Source of the DNA: Massilia yuzhufengensis
GTDB lineage: Bacteria; Pseudomonadota; Gammaproteobacteria; Burkholderiales; Burkholderiaceae_D
DNA length: 64,000 bases
Assembly: GCF_900112225.1 (NCBI RefSeq)
Contig: NZ_FOLD01000021.1
Coordinates: 1-64,000, forward strand
Direction: 5' to 3'
In this document: positions 43,854 to 53,263 of the stretch, in pieces
Layout: every line of letters starts with the position of its first letter
How positions within the stretch are numbered: the first letter of the stretch is position 1
Position numbers and translations under genes: made by a program
The notes under the pieces: model-generated
What the model was told of the DNA's origin: nothing
The model's database searches: none
The model's input: only the letters and a program-made list of their open reading frames with translations

Positions 43854-44320
43854 AAAACACCTTTCTGAGTTACTGCTCTTCGCTGCTGATAGGCCGATGA
43901 CTTTAGACGCGGCGATTCGTACACAAGGTTAGCTAGCACTGCCCTCGCTTGGAGTCCATACGCCTTGCACCGGACCGCGAATGCGCCGTGGGTGCTCATC
44001 AAACGCAGTATTTCAACAAAGTCACCTTTTGACCAGAGGCATAAGTAAGCTCCGACATGGCGACGTGGATGACACAGTAAGTAGCAAGCATGTGGAGCGC
44101 AATTTCATTACACCATTTTCAGTGTCAAGACTTTGTTAACAACTCACTTAACTTAGACTGCTGTGGGTGCCTATACGCAACTTCCTCACATTTTGGATAG
44201 TGCGAGCTACTTCCTCAGATTCGATATACTATAGGGGGGTAGGGTATTGAGTACCATCTGAGAGACGAATGGTGCCGAGATGAGAGCCCATCACGAAGAT
44301 GTCTATCTAACAAGGAAACT
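43854..44320. other. Regulatory intergenic region ahead of the DMT exporter
   Basis: There is no gene in these 467 bp. Near the right end lie a direct repeat ACTTCCTCACATT / ACTTCCTCAGATT (44180-44192 and 44209-44221) and the G6-tract operator at 44226-44247. A TATACT hexamer at 44225-44230 may be the -10 element, inside the operator. Confidence 0.55.
44226..44247. promoter_or_regulatory. DmeR-type operator upstream of the His-tailed exporter
   Basis: ATACTATA-GGGGGG-TAGGGTAT (44226-44247) matches the reverse complement of the dmeR-upstream site at 26722-26743 in 20 of 22 bases. It lies 74 bp before the exporter ATG. Control by the DmeR-like repressor encoded at 26766 is a strong inference. 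Confidence 0.7.
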
Positions 44321-45388
44321 ATGCACAAAGGAGTGCTTTATGCTCTGCTTGCTGCAGCGCTTTTTGGTGCAAGCACCCCGTTTTCCAAGCAGCTAACTGG
44401 GAGAGTCGACCCGGTAATGCTCGCCGGATTGCTTTACTTGGGTAGCGGTCTAGGCTTGGCGACCTGGTTCGCACTAAGACCTGTGTTGGTGCGCGACAGC
44501 ACTCCGGCTCTCGTCCCAAAAGGTGACATTCCCTGGCTCGCAGGCGCAATTTTGTCCGGCGGCATAGCGGGACCGGTTCTCCTAATGGTCGGGCTGGTCA
44601 ATACACCAGCATCATCAGCTTCACTCCTCCTCAACCTTGAAGGCGTGTTGACAGCGATGCTAGCGTGGTTCGTATTCAAAGAAAATTTTGACCGGCGAAT
44701 TTTCGTCGGCATGGTGTTCATAGTCGCGGCCGGGGCACTGCTCTCTTGGAGCGAGCGACCAGAATTCGGTATTCCATGGGGGCCACTAGCTATCGTAGCG
44801 GCCTGCCTGTGCTGGGCGATTGATAACAACTTGACTCGTAAAGTTTCCGCTAGCGACCCCGTCCAAATTGCATGCCTTAAAGGACTAACTGCGGGTACCG
44901 TCAACCTGGTCATTGCGTTCTCGCTTGGCCAGCAACTGCCTGAGCTGACAACTGTTTTAACCGCAGCAACGGTCGGATTATGTGGCTATGGGATTAGCCT
45001 GGTGCTCTTCGTCTTGGCCCTTCGCCATCTTGGCACCGCGCGAGCCGGCGCATATTTTTCCGCAGCACCTTTTGCTGGCGCCTTGATTTCCTTGGTCATG
45101 TTTGGGGAACGTCCAGGCATCGCTTTTTGGACTGCAGCTGTGCTCATGGGTATTGGCCTCTGGCTGCATCTGACAGAGTCGCATGGGCATGCACATGAAC
45201 ATACGATGTTCGAACACGAGCACGTTCATGACCACGACACCCATCATGAGCACGAACACGATGCAGACGTCGACATAAATGCGCCGCACTCGCATCACCA
45301 TGTTCACGAGCCCCTTACGCACTCTCATGAGCACTATCCGGACATCCATCATCGGCACGACCATGCGACCCAGCCACAAAGCAAGTAG
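44321..45388 (+). CDS. EamA/DMT-family exporter with a His-rich C-terminal tail
   Basis: A 355-residue protein. Ten membrane helices in two EamA repeats (about residues 1-135 and 150-285; TPASSASLLLNLEGVLTAML in the first) are followed by a tail of some 70 residues. This tail has about 25 His and many Asp/Glu (HGHAHEHTMFEHEHVHDHD and on). A metal-binding tail on a DMT carrier is typical of the RcnA-like or NiCoT-adjacent groups and suggests Ni/Co handling. The upstream operator matches that of dmeR. It is a single gene, 174 bp before the czc-like cluster. Confidence 0.85.
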   Translation: MHKGVLYALLAAALFGASTPFSKQLTGRVDPVMLAGLLYLGSGLGLATWFALRPVLVRDSTPALVPKGDIPWLAGAILSGGIAGPVLLMVGLVNTPASSASLLLNLEGVLTAMLAWFVFKENFDRRIFVGMVFIVAAGALLSWSERPEFGIPWGPLAIVAACLCWAIDNNLTRKVSASDPVQIACLKGLTAGTVNLVIAFSLGQQLPELTTVLTAATVGLCGYGISLVLFVLALRHLGTARAGAYFSAAPFAGALISLVMFGERPGIAFWTAAVLMGIGLWLHLTESHGHAHEHTMFEHEHVHDHDTHHEHEHDADVDINAPHSHHHVHEPLTHSHEHYPDIHHRHDHATQPQSK

Positions 45389-45562
45389 CTTCGCGCATAC
45401 GCGCGGCAGGATGGCACGGGACTCCACACGCTTAGCTGCAGGTGGGCTGAAATCGTCACTTACCTTGGGCTCTAGGACGTGGGCGATGTGCCTAAGCACC
45501 GAAACCACAAGAGCACTTTGCATCATCTTCCCGAACGCGAACCTTCGTGGTAGAGTCGCACC

Positions 45563-45937
45563 ATGTTGAAGTTCCGCAATCCGCTCGCGCTCATCTTGCT
45601 CGTCATATTTCTGGCGAACATGGGCCTATGGAGCCTCACTAACAAGTCAGTGACTCATGGCTTGATGCATGACGATGTTGTCCAGTTAGCTGCGGACCAC
45701 GACCATCATGAACTGGTGTCTAACGACACCACCGACGATGACAGTCTGACGTCGGTTCAACACAACGCACTTCACGCCGCGGAACACATTCAGTTCATTA
45801 CAGGCGTTCCAGGCAACGCGCTTCGCGTTGAAATTGAAGTTAGCTCTATCTCCCTGCACTTCCCTCCGCAGGCGCTTCCGCGTCCAGCGTTAGACCAGCC
45901 GTTTAAGCCACCTCGCCTCACCGTACTTGCAGCCTAA
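45563..45937 (+). CDS. Small His-containing membrane-anchored protein at the czc operon start (CzcI-like)
   Basis: A 124-residue protein with one N-terminal helix or signal (ALILLVIFLANMGLWSLTNK). A periplasmic His/Asp region (AADHDHHELVSNDTTDDDS and QHNALHAAEHIQF) and a Pro-rich end (PPQALPRPALDQPFKPPRL) follow. Its position before the RND adaptor gene and composition recall CzcI/CnrY-type regulators, but similarity is by layout only. It lies 179 bp before the adaptor. Confidence 0.5.
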   Translation: MLKFRNPLALILLVIFLANMGLWSLTNKSVTHGLMHDDVVQLAADHDHHELVSNDTTDDDSLTSVQHNALHAAEHIQFITGVPGNALRVEIEVSSISLHFPPQALPRPALDQPFKPPRLTVLAA

Positions 45938-46116
45938 ATCCGTCCGTTTTTCCGAGAGCTCTTAAGTAGTCCTCTCTGTAGAACAGTCTGAATAAGGCGT
46001 TTGTGGACGATTACATCGTCCCATCGCTTGGTTGCGCCCTTCCCTTTTCTAGCATCTACCTTGACGGCTGACGCCGCGTTGCGTCCGCATGTCCAATTCG
46101 TCATATCGAGAAATTT

Positions 46117-47232
46117 ATGAGACCAAAAGTCACGCTCCTACTGCGGTTGTTGCCAGTTGCATTGGCGTTTCACGCTAACTCTTACGCGGCAGAGCGACAG
46201 GCCAAGTTTACGGTTACTGACCAGCAGATGAAGGCCTTGAGTATTGAAACTGCTCCTCTTCAATCGGGGGCTCAACCAGTCATGTTGTCGCTTCCTGCGC
46301 AAGTGAGCGTACCTCCCAACCGAGAGCAGATAGTCAGCACGCCACTATCGGGATTGGCGACTCAAGTACTCGTACAGCCGAACCAGACGGTCCGCCAAGG
46401 AACCGCTTTGGTTCGCATTAGCAGTCCAGAACTTGGGCCTCTTCAGTTGCAACTGCTCCAGGCCGCAAGCCGCACAAATCTCGCTCGAAAAGCTTCCCTG
46501 CGCGAGAAAGCGCTGTTTGATGAAGGCATTATTGCGCGCCGGCGTCTCGAAGAAGCACAGGCGAGCTTCTCGGAAAATGAAGCGGCGCTGCGCCAGGCCA
46601 AAGCGGCGCTTCGCTTTAGCGGTATGGCAGGCCCACAAATTGAGCGCGTCATTGCTACTGGCAAACTGGAAGATGCCATCACGCTGTCGGCTCAGAGTGC
46701 GGGTACCGTGGTGAGTGTTGATGTCAAGCCAGGCCAGCGAGTTGAACCGTCTGTCGCCCTAATTCACGTAGCCCAAGTAGACCGCTTGGCGTTGGAAATC
46801 CAGGCGCCGACAGCCCAAGCCGCCGCATGGCGAACTGGCAGCAAATTGACACTCCAAGGCCGCCCGGGCACTGCTACTGTGACAAGCATCAGCCCAATCG
46901 TGGCGACGGGCAGCCAGACGGTCGTTATCCGGGCTTCTATCGACGCGGGTACGAGCGGTCTTCGTCCGGGTGAGCTGGTTACCGTCCAATTTCCTTTGCC
47001 AGCAACGAGTGGCTCTTGGGATATCCCTCTCTCCGCTGTAGCCCATGACAACCAAGACGCCTATGTGTTTGTTCGTAATGGAGCAGCTTTCGAGGCCCGT
47101 CCGGTAAAAGTACTCAGCAGCGCCGGTCAGCGGGTGCGCGTTAGCGGGAGCCTTCGCGCGGGCGAAAAAATTGCAGTGTCCGGAGTCATCGCGCTCAAAG
47201 GCTCCTGGCTTGGCGAAAAGGGAGGCGATTGA
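46117..47232 (+). CDS. RND metal efflux adaptor (CzcB-like membrane fusion protein)
   Basis: A 371-residue adaptor. A signal peptide (LLPVALAFHANSYAAERQ) leads to a mature domain with PLSGLATQVLVQPNQTVRQG and AQSAGTVVSVDVKPGQRVEP (lipoyl halves), a helical hairpin (about residues 110-165), and a beta-barrel segment (RPGELVTVQFPLPATSG). It lacks the N-terminal His-rich extension of CH34 CzcB. Its stop shares one base with the RND gene start (TGATG). It carries cations from the periplasm into the RND pump. Confidence 0.9.
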   Translation: MRPKVTLLLRLLPVALAFHANSYAAERQAKFTVTDQQMKALSIETAPLQSGAQPVMLSLPAQVSVPPNREQIVSTPLSGLATQVLVQPNQTVRQGTALVRISSPELGPLQLQLLQAASRTNLARKASLREKALFDEGIIARRRLEEAQASFSENEAALRQAKAALRFSGMAGPQIERVIATGKLEDAITLSAQSAGTVVSVDVKPGQRVEPSVALIHVAQVDRLALEIQAPTAQAAAWRTGSKLTLQGRPGTATVTSISPIVATGSQTVVIRASIDAGTSGLRPGELVTVQFPLPATSGSWDIPLSAVAHDNQDAYVFVRNGAAFEARPVKVLSSAGQRVRVSGSLRAGEKIAVSGVIALKGSWLGEKGGD

Positions 47233-50200
47233 TGCTATCCCGTCTGATTCAGGCCTGCCTCTCGCAGCGCCTGTTCGTGCTTCTGGCCACTTTGATGGTC
47301 GCCGGTGCCGGCTGGTATGCCTTCACGCAGCTGCCTATTGACGCGTTCCCGGACGTTTCGAGCACACAGGTCAAGGTCATTATGAAGGCACCCGGTATGA
47401 CACCGGAAGAGGTCGAAAATCGCATTGCCGTGCCTATTGAAGTAGAAATGCTCGGCATACCAAACACCAAGATTTTGCGCTCGGTGACCAAGTACGGTTT
47501 AGCCGATGTGACTATCGATTTCCAGGATGGGACCGACCGCTACTGGGCACGGCAGCAGGTAAGCGAGCGCCTTGCGGGCATTTCGGAAAGTCTACCCGCA
47601 GGTATCAGCGGCGGCATGGCGCCTATCACGACGCCACTGGGCGAGATGTACATGTTCACAGTTGAGAGCGAGAGCATGTCGCTGGCTGAGCGCCGCAGCT
47701 TACTCGACTGGGTGATACGCCCTGCGTTACGCACGGTTCCCGGGGTTGCGGATGTCAACTCCTTGGGTGGTGTAGTTCGCGCCTTCGAAGTAGTGCCCAA
47801 TGAGCCAGCGATGGCTGCTAGCGGCATCACTCTCACGCAGCTGAAGGAAGCCATATCCTCGAACAATCGCAATGATGGTGCCGGGCGTCTCGGTGAGGGA
47901 GATGAAGTCCTCCTGGTGCGCAGCGAAGGCAGCATCACAAGCCTTGATGACTTGCGCTCGGTCGTGGTGACTGTGAAGGACGGAGTTCCAGTAAGGATTG
48001 GCGCTGTGGCGGAGGTACGGATTGGCACCATGACCCGCTACGGCGTTGTCACACAAAGTGGCAAGAGCGAAGCGGTCCAAGGCCTCGTTTTAGGGTTAGC
48101 GGGCGCTAACGCGCAGCAGGTTGTCGAAGGTGTACGTAAAAAGCTAGAGGAACTCAAGCCGACGTTACCAAAAGGTGTGGCAATCAACGTGTTCTATGAC
48201 CGAGCCAACCTGGTGTCCAACGCAGTCGGTGCAGTCTCATCCGCGCTTTTGGAAGCGACCATCATCGTCATCGTTTTGTTAGTCTTATTTTTAGGGAACG
48301 CAAGGGCCGCATTTACCGTCGCCATGGTTCTGCCAATGGCTGCGTTGGTCACATTTATCTTGATGCGCATGTTTAACATGTCCGCGAACTTGATGAGCTT
48401 GGGCGGACTCGCGATTGCCATTGGTATGTTGGTCGATGCTGCTGTTGTCGTCGTCGAGAATATTGTTCAGCGCATGGCTGATGACCCATCCAAAGGTAAG
48501 CTCCCACGCTTACACATCATCTACCGAGCAGTGAGCGAAGTCGCTGTGCCAGTAACGTCTGGCATCCTCATCATCATCACTGTGTTCTTACCTCTGCTGA
48601 CTCTCCAGGACCTGGAAGGAAAGTTCTTCTCTCCGGTTGCACTGGCCATTGTGTTTGCCCTCGCCGGCTCGTTGCTCCTGTCGTTCACCATCATCCCGGT
48701 GCTTGCTTCGTACCTTCTGAAAAACGTCGCTCATAACGAACCTTGGCTCCCACGCAAGCTCCTTGCAGCTTACGGTCCAGTACTTGAGTGGACGATGCGC
48801 CGTCAGCGCATCGTTGCGATAGGTGCAGTAGTGATGTTGCTCGTGGCAGCAGGGGTCTACACACAGGTAGGCAAAACCTTCATGCCTACCATGGACGAAG
48901 GTGACCTCATCGTCGGCATCGAGAAGCTTCCCTCAGTGAGCCTCGAGCAAAGTGCAGCGCTCGACTTGAAAATCCATCAGGCCTTGATGAAAGCCATACC
49001 GGAAATTATCGGTATCAACGCCCGCGCGGGTTCTGACGAGATTGGACTGGACCCGATGGGGCTAAATCAGACCGATACGTACTTACTACTCAAACCTCGC
49101 GACCAGTGGCGGATGAAGAGTAAGGAAGCGCTGATGGATGAAGTACGCAAGGTGTTGGATGAGCTGCCGGGTGTCAAGTACAGCTTCACACAACCCATCG
49201 AAATGCGTGTGTCAGAGATGATTATTGGCGTTCGCGGCGATATCGCTGTGAAGGTTTTCGGCCCTGACCTCAACCAACTGAATCGCTACGCAAGCCAAGT
49301 CGAAGAGGTGCTTAAGACAGTGCGCGGCAACCAGGACGTCTACACCGTTCAGAACGATGGCGTGCAATATTTGCGCGTCGTCGTCGACCGATTACAGGCC
49401 GGCCGCCTGGGCTTGTCCGTTGAGGAAATCCAGGACAGCCTCCGAGTACAAATCGAGGGGCAGCAAGCCGGCAGTGCAATCGAAGGCAACAGGCGCACTC
49501 CAATTATCGTCCGTGCTGACGAATCGGTACGTCTGTCACCGACTCAGTTCGGCGCCATCCGCATCACAGGCAAAGACGGAAGTACAGTCCCGCTCTCCGC
49601 CATAGCCACACTCGAACGCGCTGCTGGCCCAGTGAAAATCGACCGCGAGATGGGAAGCAGATATAGCGTCGTGATTGCGAACGTTAGTGGACGTGACCTA
49701 GTTGGCTTTGTAGAGGAAGCCAAAGCTGGCGTCGCTAAAAAGCTGACCCTCCCAACGGGCTACAGGATTACCTGGGGTGGCCAGTTCGAGAACCAACAGC
49801 GCGCCGCTAGCCGACTCGCGATTGTGATTCCAGTCGCATTAGGGCTGATTTTCATCGTGCTGTTTTCAACCTTCCGCTCAGTTAGACAAGCCCTTCTCAT
49901 CCTGAGCATCATCCCGTTCGCGCTCGTGGGCGGAATCATCGCCCTTTGGGTGACTGGAGAGTACCTGTCTGTGCCTGCGTCAGTAGGATTCATTGCGCTG
50001 TTGGGCATTACCGTCCTGAACGGAATTGTCCTGGTGAGCTATTTCAACCAGCTACAGAGCACCGGAATGGCACTTGCGGATGTCGTTGTCCAAGGGGCTC
50101 GTCGACGTCTGCGCCCGGTCATGATGACTGCCTCCATCACTGCGTTCGGTCTTATTCCGCTTCTGTTCGCAACGGGTCCAGGCTCTGAAATTCAACGCCC

Positions 50201-50315
50201 CTTGGCCATCGTTGTTATCGGAGGCCTGATTACAGCTACAGCTCTAACGCTCATGTTGCTACCAATCCTTTACTTGCGCTTTGCAGTTGCGAAGCCGGAG
50301 ACTACTCATGGCTGA
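47232..50315 (+). CDS. Heavy-metal RND efflux pump (CzcA family)
   Basis: A 1027-residue HME-RND transporter with two large periplasmic loops and twelve helices. The TM4 motif is GMLVDAAVVVVENI near residues 399-410. This differs from the DFGxIVDGAVxxVEN motif of Zn/Co/Cd pumps and is nearer to VDAAxVxxEN types, so the substrate is not certain. An ATG at 47232 is preferred over the TTG codon before it. It is co-transcribed with the adaptor, a DUF3240 protein and the outer-membrane factor. It is of typical length and shows no breaks. Confidence 0.92.
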   Translation: MLSRLIQACLSQRLFVLLATLMVAGAGWYAFTQLPIDAFPDVSSTQVKVIMKAPGMTPEEVENRIAVPIEVEMLGIPNTKILRSVTKYGLADVTIDFQDGTDRYWARQQVSERLAGISESLPAGISGGMAPITTPLGEMYMFTVESESMSLAERRSLLDWVIRPALRTVPGVADVNSLGGVVRAFEVVPNEPAMAASGITLTQLKEAISSNNRNDGAGRLGEGDEVLLVRSEGSITSLDDLRSVVVTVKDGVPVRIGAVAEVRIGTMTRYGVVTQSGKSEAVQGLVLGLAGANAQQVVEGVRKKLEELKPTLPKGVAINVFYDRANLVSNAVGAVSSALLEATIIVIVLLVLFLGNARAAFTVAMVLPMAALVTFILMRMFNMSANLMSLGGLAIAIGMLVDAAVVVVENIVQRMADDPSKGKLPRLHIIYRAVSEVAVPVTSGILIIITVFLPLLTLQDLEGKFFSPVALAIVFALAGSLLLSFTIIPVLASYLLKNVAHNEPWLPRKLLAAYGPVLEWTMRRQRIVAIGAVVMLLVAAGVYTQVGKTFMPTMDEGDLIVGIEKLPSVSLEQSAALDLKIHQALMKAIPEIIGINARAGSDEIGLDPMGLNQTDTYLLLKPRDQWRMKSKEALMDEVRKVLDELPGVKYSFTQPIEMRVSEMIIGVRGDIAVKVFGPDLNQLNRYASQVEEVLKTVRGNQDVYTVQNDGVQYLRVVVDRLQAGRLGLSVEEIQDSLRVQIEGQQAGSAIEGNRRTPIIVRADESVRLSPTQFGAIRITGKDGSTVPLSAIATLERAAGPVKIDREMGSRYSVVIANVSGRDLVGFVEEAKAGVAKKLTLPTGYRITWGGQFENQQRAASRLAIVIPVALGLIFIVLFSTFRSVRQALLILSIIPFALVGGIIALWVTGEYLSVPASVGFIALLGITVLNGIVLVSYFNQLQSTGMALADVVVQGARRRLRPVMMTASITAFGLIPLLFATGPGSEIQRPLAIVVIGGLITATALTLMLLPILYLRFAVAKPETTHG

Positions 50316-50610
50316 ACTTTGCCTGACGATACTTTGCCCTCCCCCACTCGCAGAGCAGGTGCTCGACACCTTACTGACGATGCCTGAAATTTTATTCTTT
50401 ACGAGCAGTGCAGCTTCCGCGCACGGACTTGAGCACTCGGCGCTGAACGCGACCGAACAAGTTCTTGGCATGGCGCGAATGACTCGAATCGAGGCACTGC
50501 TCTTGCACGCAACGCGCGCCGAAGTAGTCGCTCAGTTGAACAGCGCACTTGCCGGAACCGGTTTGAAATATTGGATGTCGCCAGTGACCGAAGCAGGAGA
50601 ATTTCGATGA
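50308..50610 (+). CDS. DUF3240 family protein
   Basis: A 100-residue protein from ATG 50308, overlapping the pump gene by 8 bp. It starts MAELCLTILCPPPLAEQVLD, the pattern of DUF3240, a small ferredoxin-like protein almost always found beside RND metal pumps. The end (GTGLKYWMSPVTEAGEF) matches the same family. Probably a cytoplasmic regulator or metal sensor for the pump. Confidence 0.85.
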   Translation: MAELCLTILCPPPLAEQVLDTLLTMPEILFFTSSAASAHGLEHSALNATEQVLGMARMTRIEALLLHATRAEVVAQLNSALAGTGLKYWMSPVTEAGEFR

Positions 50611-51833
50611 AATATTGGTTATTTCTAGCGTTGGTCGCCGGCAGCGTCAACGCAGCCCAGCCGCCTACGCCAGGCTTATTGCCCACTGAAATCGTCAGAC
50701 CGTTGATTGACCGGGACCCAGAAGTTGCTGCTGCCCGTGGTACCCGCCAGGTCGCACAACAAGACGCCCTGCTTACGCGTGCTTCGCCGTATGAATGGAC
50801 TGCGAAAGCGACTACGCAGCGGCGTCGCGTCGAACCTAGTGTTCGCTACAACGAATGGAACGTCGGGCTTGAACGCACACTTCGCCTACCTCAAAAAGCG
50901 CGGGCCGACCGTGACATCGCTGCTGCCACCCTCGACGAGGGCGAAGCGAGATATGGCGAAGCCCTGCACGAAACAGCACGCACACTGCTCGACCTGTGGT
51001 TGAACTGGACCGAGGCTGAGCAAAACGCGTTGCTTGCAACAAGCCAGGTCAAAGCGGCGACGGACAACTTCAACGCTGTCGAAAAACGGGTCAAAGCAGG
51101 TGATGCGGCAAAGCTCGATGCGGGAATTGCACGCGCCGAACTTGGCGAGCAACAGCGAGCTGCGAGCGACGCAAAGACTGCTGCGAACGTCGCTTGGGCA
51201 CGCCTAAATTCCCGCTTTCCTGACATGCCACGGCGCTTCTCAGCAGTACCTGAGGCAGTGCCGCTTGACACTGAACCTGGACAACTTCGCGCACGAATTA
51301 TCGACCAGAGCGATGAGCTAAAAATTAGCGAGGCTTTGCTATCCAAGGCCAAGGCCAATACCGCTCGCGCTCGCGCTGACAGAATTCCCGACCCAACAGT
51401 AGGGGTGTTCACTGCTTCTGAAGTTGGGGGACGGGAGCGATTGACTGGCGTAATGTTGAGCATCCCTATTCCTGGAACTATCCGCAGAGGCCGCGCAGAC
51501 CGGTCGGTACACGCAGCGGAAGTATCGTACCAAGAGCACGAGCTGAAGAAACGAGAGCTCGACGCCATCATCAGTGCGACTCTGGCGTCAGCGAACGGTG
51601 CCTACGAAAGCTGGCAAATCGCTGAAAGCAGTGCCGAAGCCATGCGCGAAAACAGTCAACTCCTGCAGCGCGCTTACACGCTTGGTGAGGCGGACTTGCA
51701 GGCGCTCCTGACCTCGCGTCGGCAAGCGGCAACCGCGGCGCAAAGCGCTCTGACAACGAAGGTAGCGGCGGCCCGTGCGTACTATTCCCTGCTTGTCGAC
51801 GCTCACCTGGTATGGGATATGGACCATGATTAA
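50607..51833 (+). CDS. TolC-family outer-membrane factor (CzcC-like)
   Basis: A 408-residue protein with a signal peptide (YWLFLALVAGSVNAAQ) from ATG 50607, which overlaps the DUF3240 gene by 4 bp. Long amphipathic helices (e.g. AEQNALLATSQVKAATDNFN, EHELKKRELDAIISATLAS) form two OEP domains. It is the third part of the tripartite RND system together with the adaptor and pump. The gene order adaptor-pump-DUF3240-OMF differs from classical czcCBA. Confidence 0.9.
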   Translation: MKYWLFLALVAGSVNAAQPPTPGLLPTEIVRPLIDRDPEVAAARGTRQVAQQDALLTRASPYEWTAKATTQRRRVEPSVRYNEWNVGLERTLRLPQKARADRDIAAATLDEGEARYGEALHETARTLLDLWLNWTEAEQNALLATSQVKAATDNFNAVEKRVKAGDAAKLDAGIARAELGEQQRAASDAKTAANVAWARLNSRFPDMPRRFSAVPEAVPLDTEPGQLRARIIDQSDELKISEALLSKAKANTARARADRIPDPTVGVFTASEVGGRERLTGVMLSIPIPGTIRRGRADRSVHAAEVSYQEHELKKRELDAIISATLASANGAYESWQIAESSAEAMRENSQLLQRAYTLGEADLQALLTSRRQAATAAQSALTTKVAAARAYYSLLVDAHLVWDMDHD

Positions 51834-51845
51834 TAGGGACTCACA

Positions 51846-52553
51846 ATGACATTCATTCGCAGACATTTATATGGCAACAGTCGGTGGTGGGTAGTAGGCA
51901 CCTTGATGATGCTGCTGAGTGCGAGCGCTTTCGCTCACGGGGTATCGGAGTCGGATAAGAGCTTCCTGCAAGGGAGCACCGGTGTCCAATTCCTGCCGTT
52001 CATGTACTTGGGCGCTAAGCACATGGTGACCGGGTACGACCATCTTTTGTTCCTTTGTGGGGTTATTTTCTTCCTGTACAGGATGAAGGATATCGGCTTG
52101 TATGTGACCTTGTTCGCCGTTGGGCACAGCACCACATTGCTGATGGGCGTCTTGAACGGATGGCATATCAATGCTTACTTCGTCGACGCGATAATCGGAC
52201 TCTCAATCGTATATCGAGCATTTGACAACCTCGGAGGGTTCCAGACGGTTTTTGGAGTTCAACCTAACAAAAAAGCGGCGGTCCTAATTTTCGGATTTTT
52301 CCATGGCCTCGGCCTCGCAACCAAGCTACAGGACTTCGCACTGTCACCCGATGGACTGATTCCGAATATGGTTGCATTCAATATCGGCGTCGAGATAGGG
52401 CAGCTGCTAGCGCTGAGTCTAATTTTGATTGGTATGCGCTACTGGCGCTCAACCGTCAGCTTCGCTCGCCACGCGTCACTGAGCAATTTCGTCCTCATGA
52501 CCGCTGGCTTCATGCTGGCAGGATTTCAATTCACAGGTTTTCTTCGTACGTAA
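51846..52553 (+). CDS. HupE/UreJ-family membrane protein
   Basis: A 235-residue protein with a signal-like start and six to seven helices. The HupE/UreJ motif HMVTGYDHLLFLCGVIFFLY, then FAVGHSTTLLMGVLNGW and FGFFHGLGLATKLQD, supplies conserved His/Asp. HupE proteins move nickel or cobalt in hydrogenase or metal clusters. Its N-terminal half resembles the larger HupE proteins. It lies 12 bp after the outer-membrane factor and 11 bp before an anchor-protein gene. Confidence 0.85.
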   Translation: MTFIRRHLYGNSRWWVVGTLMMLLSASAFAHGVSESDKSFLQGSTGVQFLPFMYLGAKHMVTGYDHLLFLCGVIFFLYRMKDIGLYVTLFAVGHSTTLLMGVLNGWHINAYFVDAIIGLSIVYRAFDNLGGFQTVFGVQPNKKAAVLIFGFFHGLGLATKLQDFALSPDGLIPNMVAFNIGVEIGQLLALSLILIGMRYWRSTVSFARHASLSNFVLMTAGFMLAGFQFTGFLRT

Positions 52554-52564
52554 GGACATTTCTC

Positions 52565-53203
52565 ATGATGCATTCAGCTTTGACCGACACCCACGTGGTG
52601 CCAAAACGAGAACTACTGCGGGCAACGCTCATCGCCGCCGTAGTCGCTGCAGTTCTTCTCACAGTTGCCGTGCTGCCGGCCGAGTACGGCATTGACGTAA
52701 CAGGCTTGGGTAAGGCCATGGGCCTCACGAAATTGCATGCAGCTCCAGAGGCGCCGGTTGTCCAGACTACAAGCCAGGGCGTTTCAGCAGCAACGATTGC
52801 GGCAGTGCCAGGCTCAACAGTTTCCGCTCCTGGAGAGGAGCGCGCGCTGACGATTTCGTCTAGCCCTTCCCTACCGTATCGCGCCGACGACATGGAGGTT
52901 ACGCTTGCTCCAGGCAAAGGTGTCGAGGTGAAGACGCACTTGGCGAAGGGAAGCACCCTAATCTACACGTGGAAAACGAAGAATTCGGAGAAGGTGAATC
53001 ACGACTTCCACGGGGAGCCCGTCAACGCCAAGGAAAACGAATTCGAAAGCTTCATCCTTGAGAAAGCGGTTAGTGAGTCACGTGGCACGCTCATCGCACC
53101 GTTCACTGGAGTGCATGGTTGGTACTGGAAAAACAAGAGTGCAGCGCCTGTGACAGTGGTACTTCGCGCAAGCGGGTTTTACTCTGACATCTACAAGAAA
53201 TAG
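52565..53203 (+). CDS. Membrane-anchored periplasmic protein (transmembrane anchor type)
   Basis: A 212-residue protein with one helix near the N-terminus (ATLIAAVVAAVLLTVAVLP). The Pro/Ala linker and the periplasmic domain contain SSPSLPYRADDMEVTLAPG, KVNHDFHGEP and a conserved FTGVHGWYWKN. It is the kind annotated as transmembrane anchor protein in czc-type clusters; its function is not established. It follows the HupE-like gene by 11 bp. Confidence 0.75.
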   Translation: MMHSALTDTHVVPKRELLRATLIAAVVAAVLLTVAVLPAEYGIDVTGLGKAMGLTKLHAAPEAPVVQTTSQGVSAATIAAVPGSTVSAPGEERALTISSSPSLPYRADDMEVTLAPGKGVEVKTHLAKGSTLIYTWKTKNSEKVNHDFHGEPVNAKENEFESFILEKAVSESRGTLIAPFTGVHGWYWKNKSAAPVTVVLRASGFYSDIYKK

Positions 53204-53263
53204 CAGCAACCGGGCACCGGACGCCAGGCCCGCTAACTGGCATCCAAATTTCAAAGGTAAATT

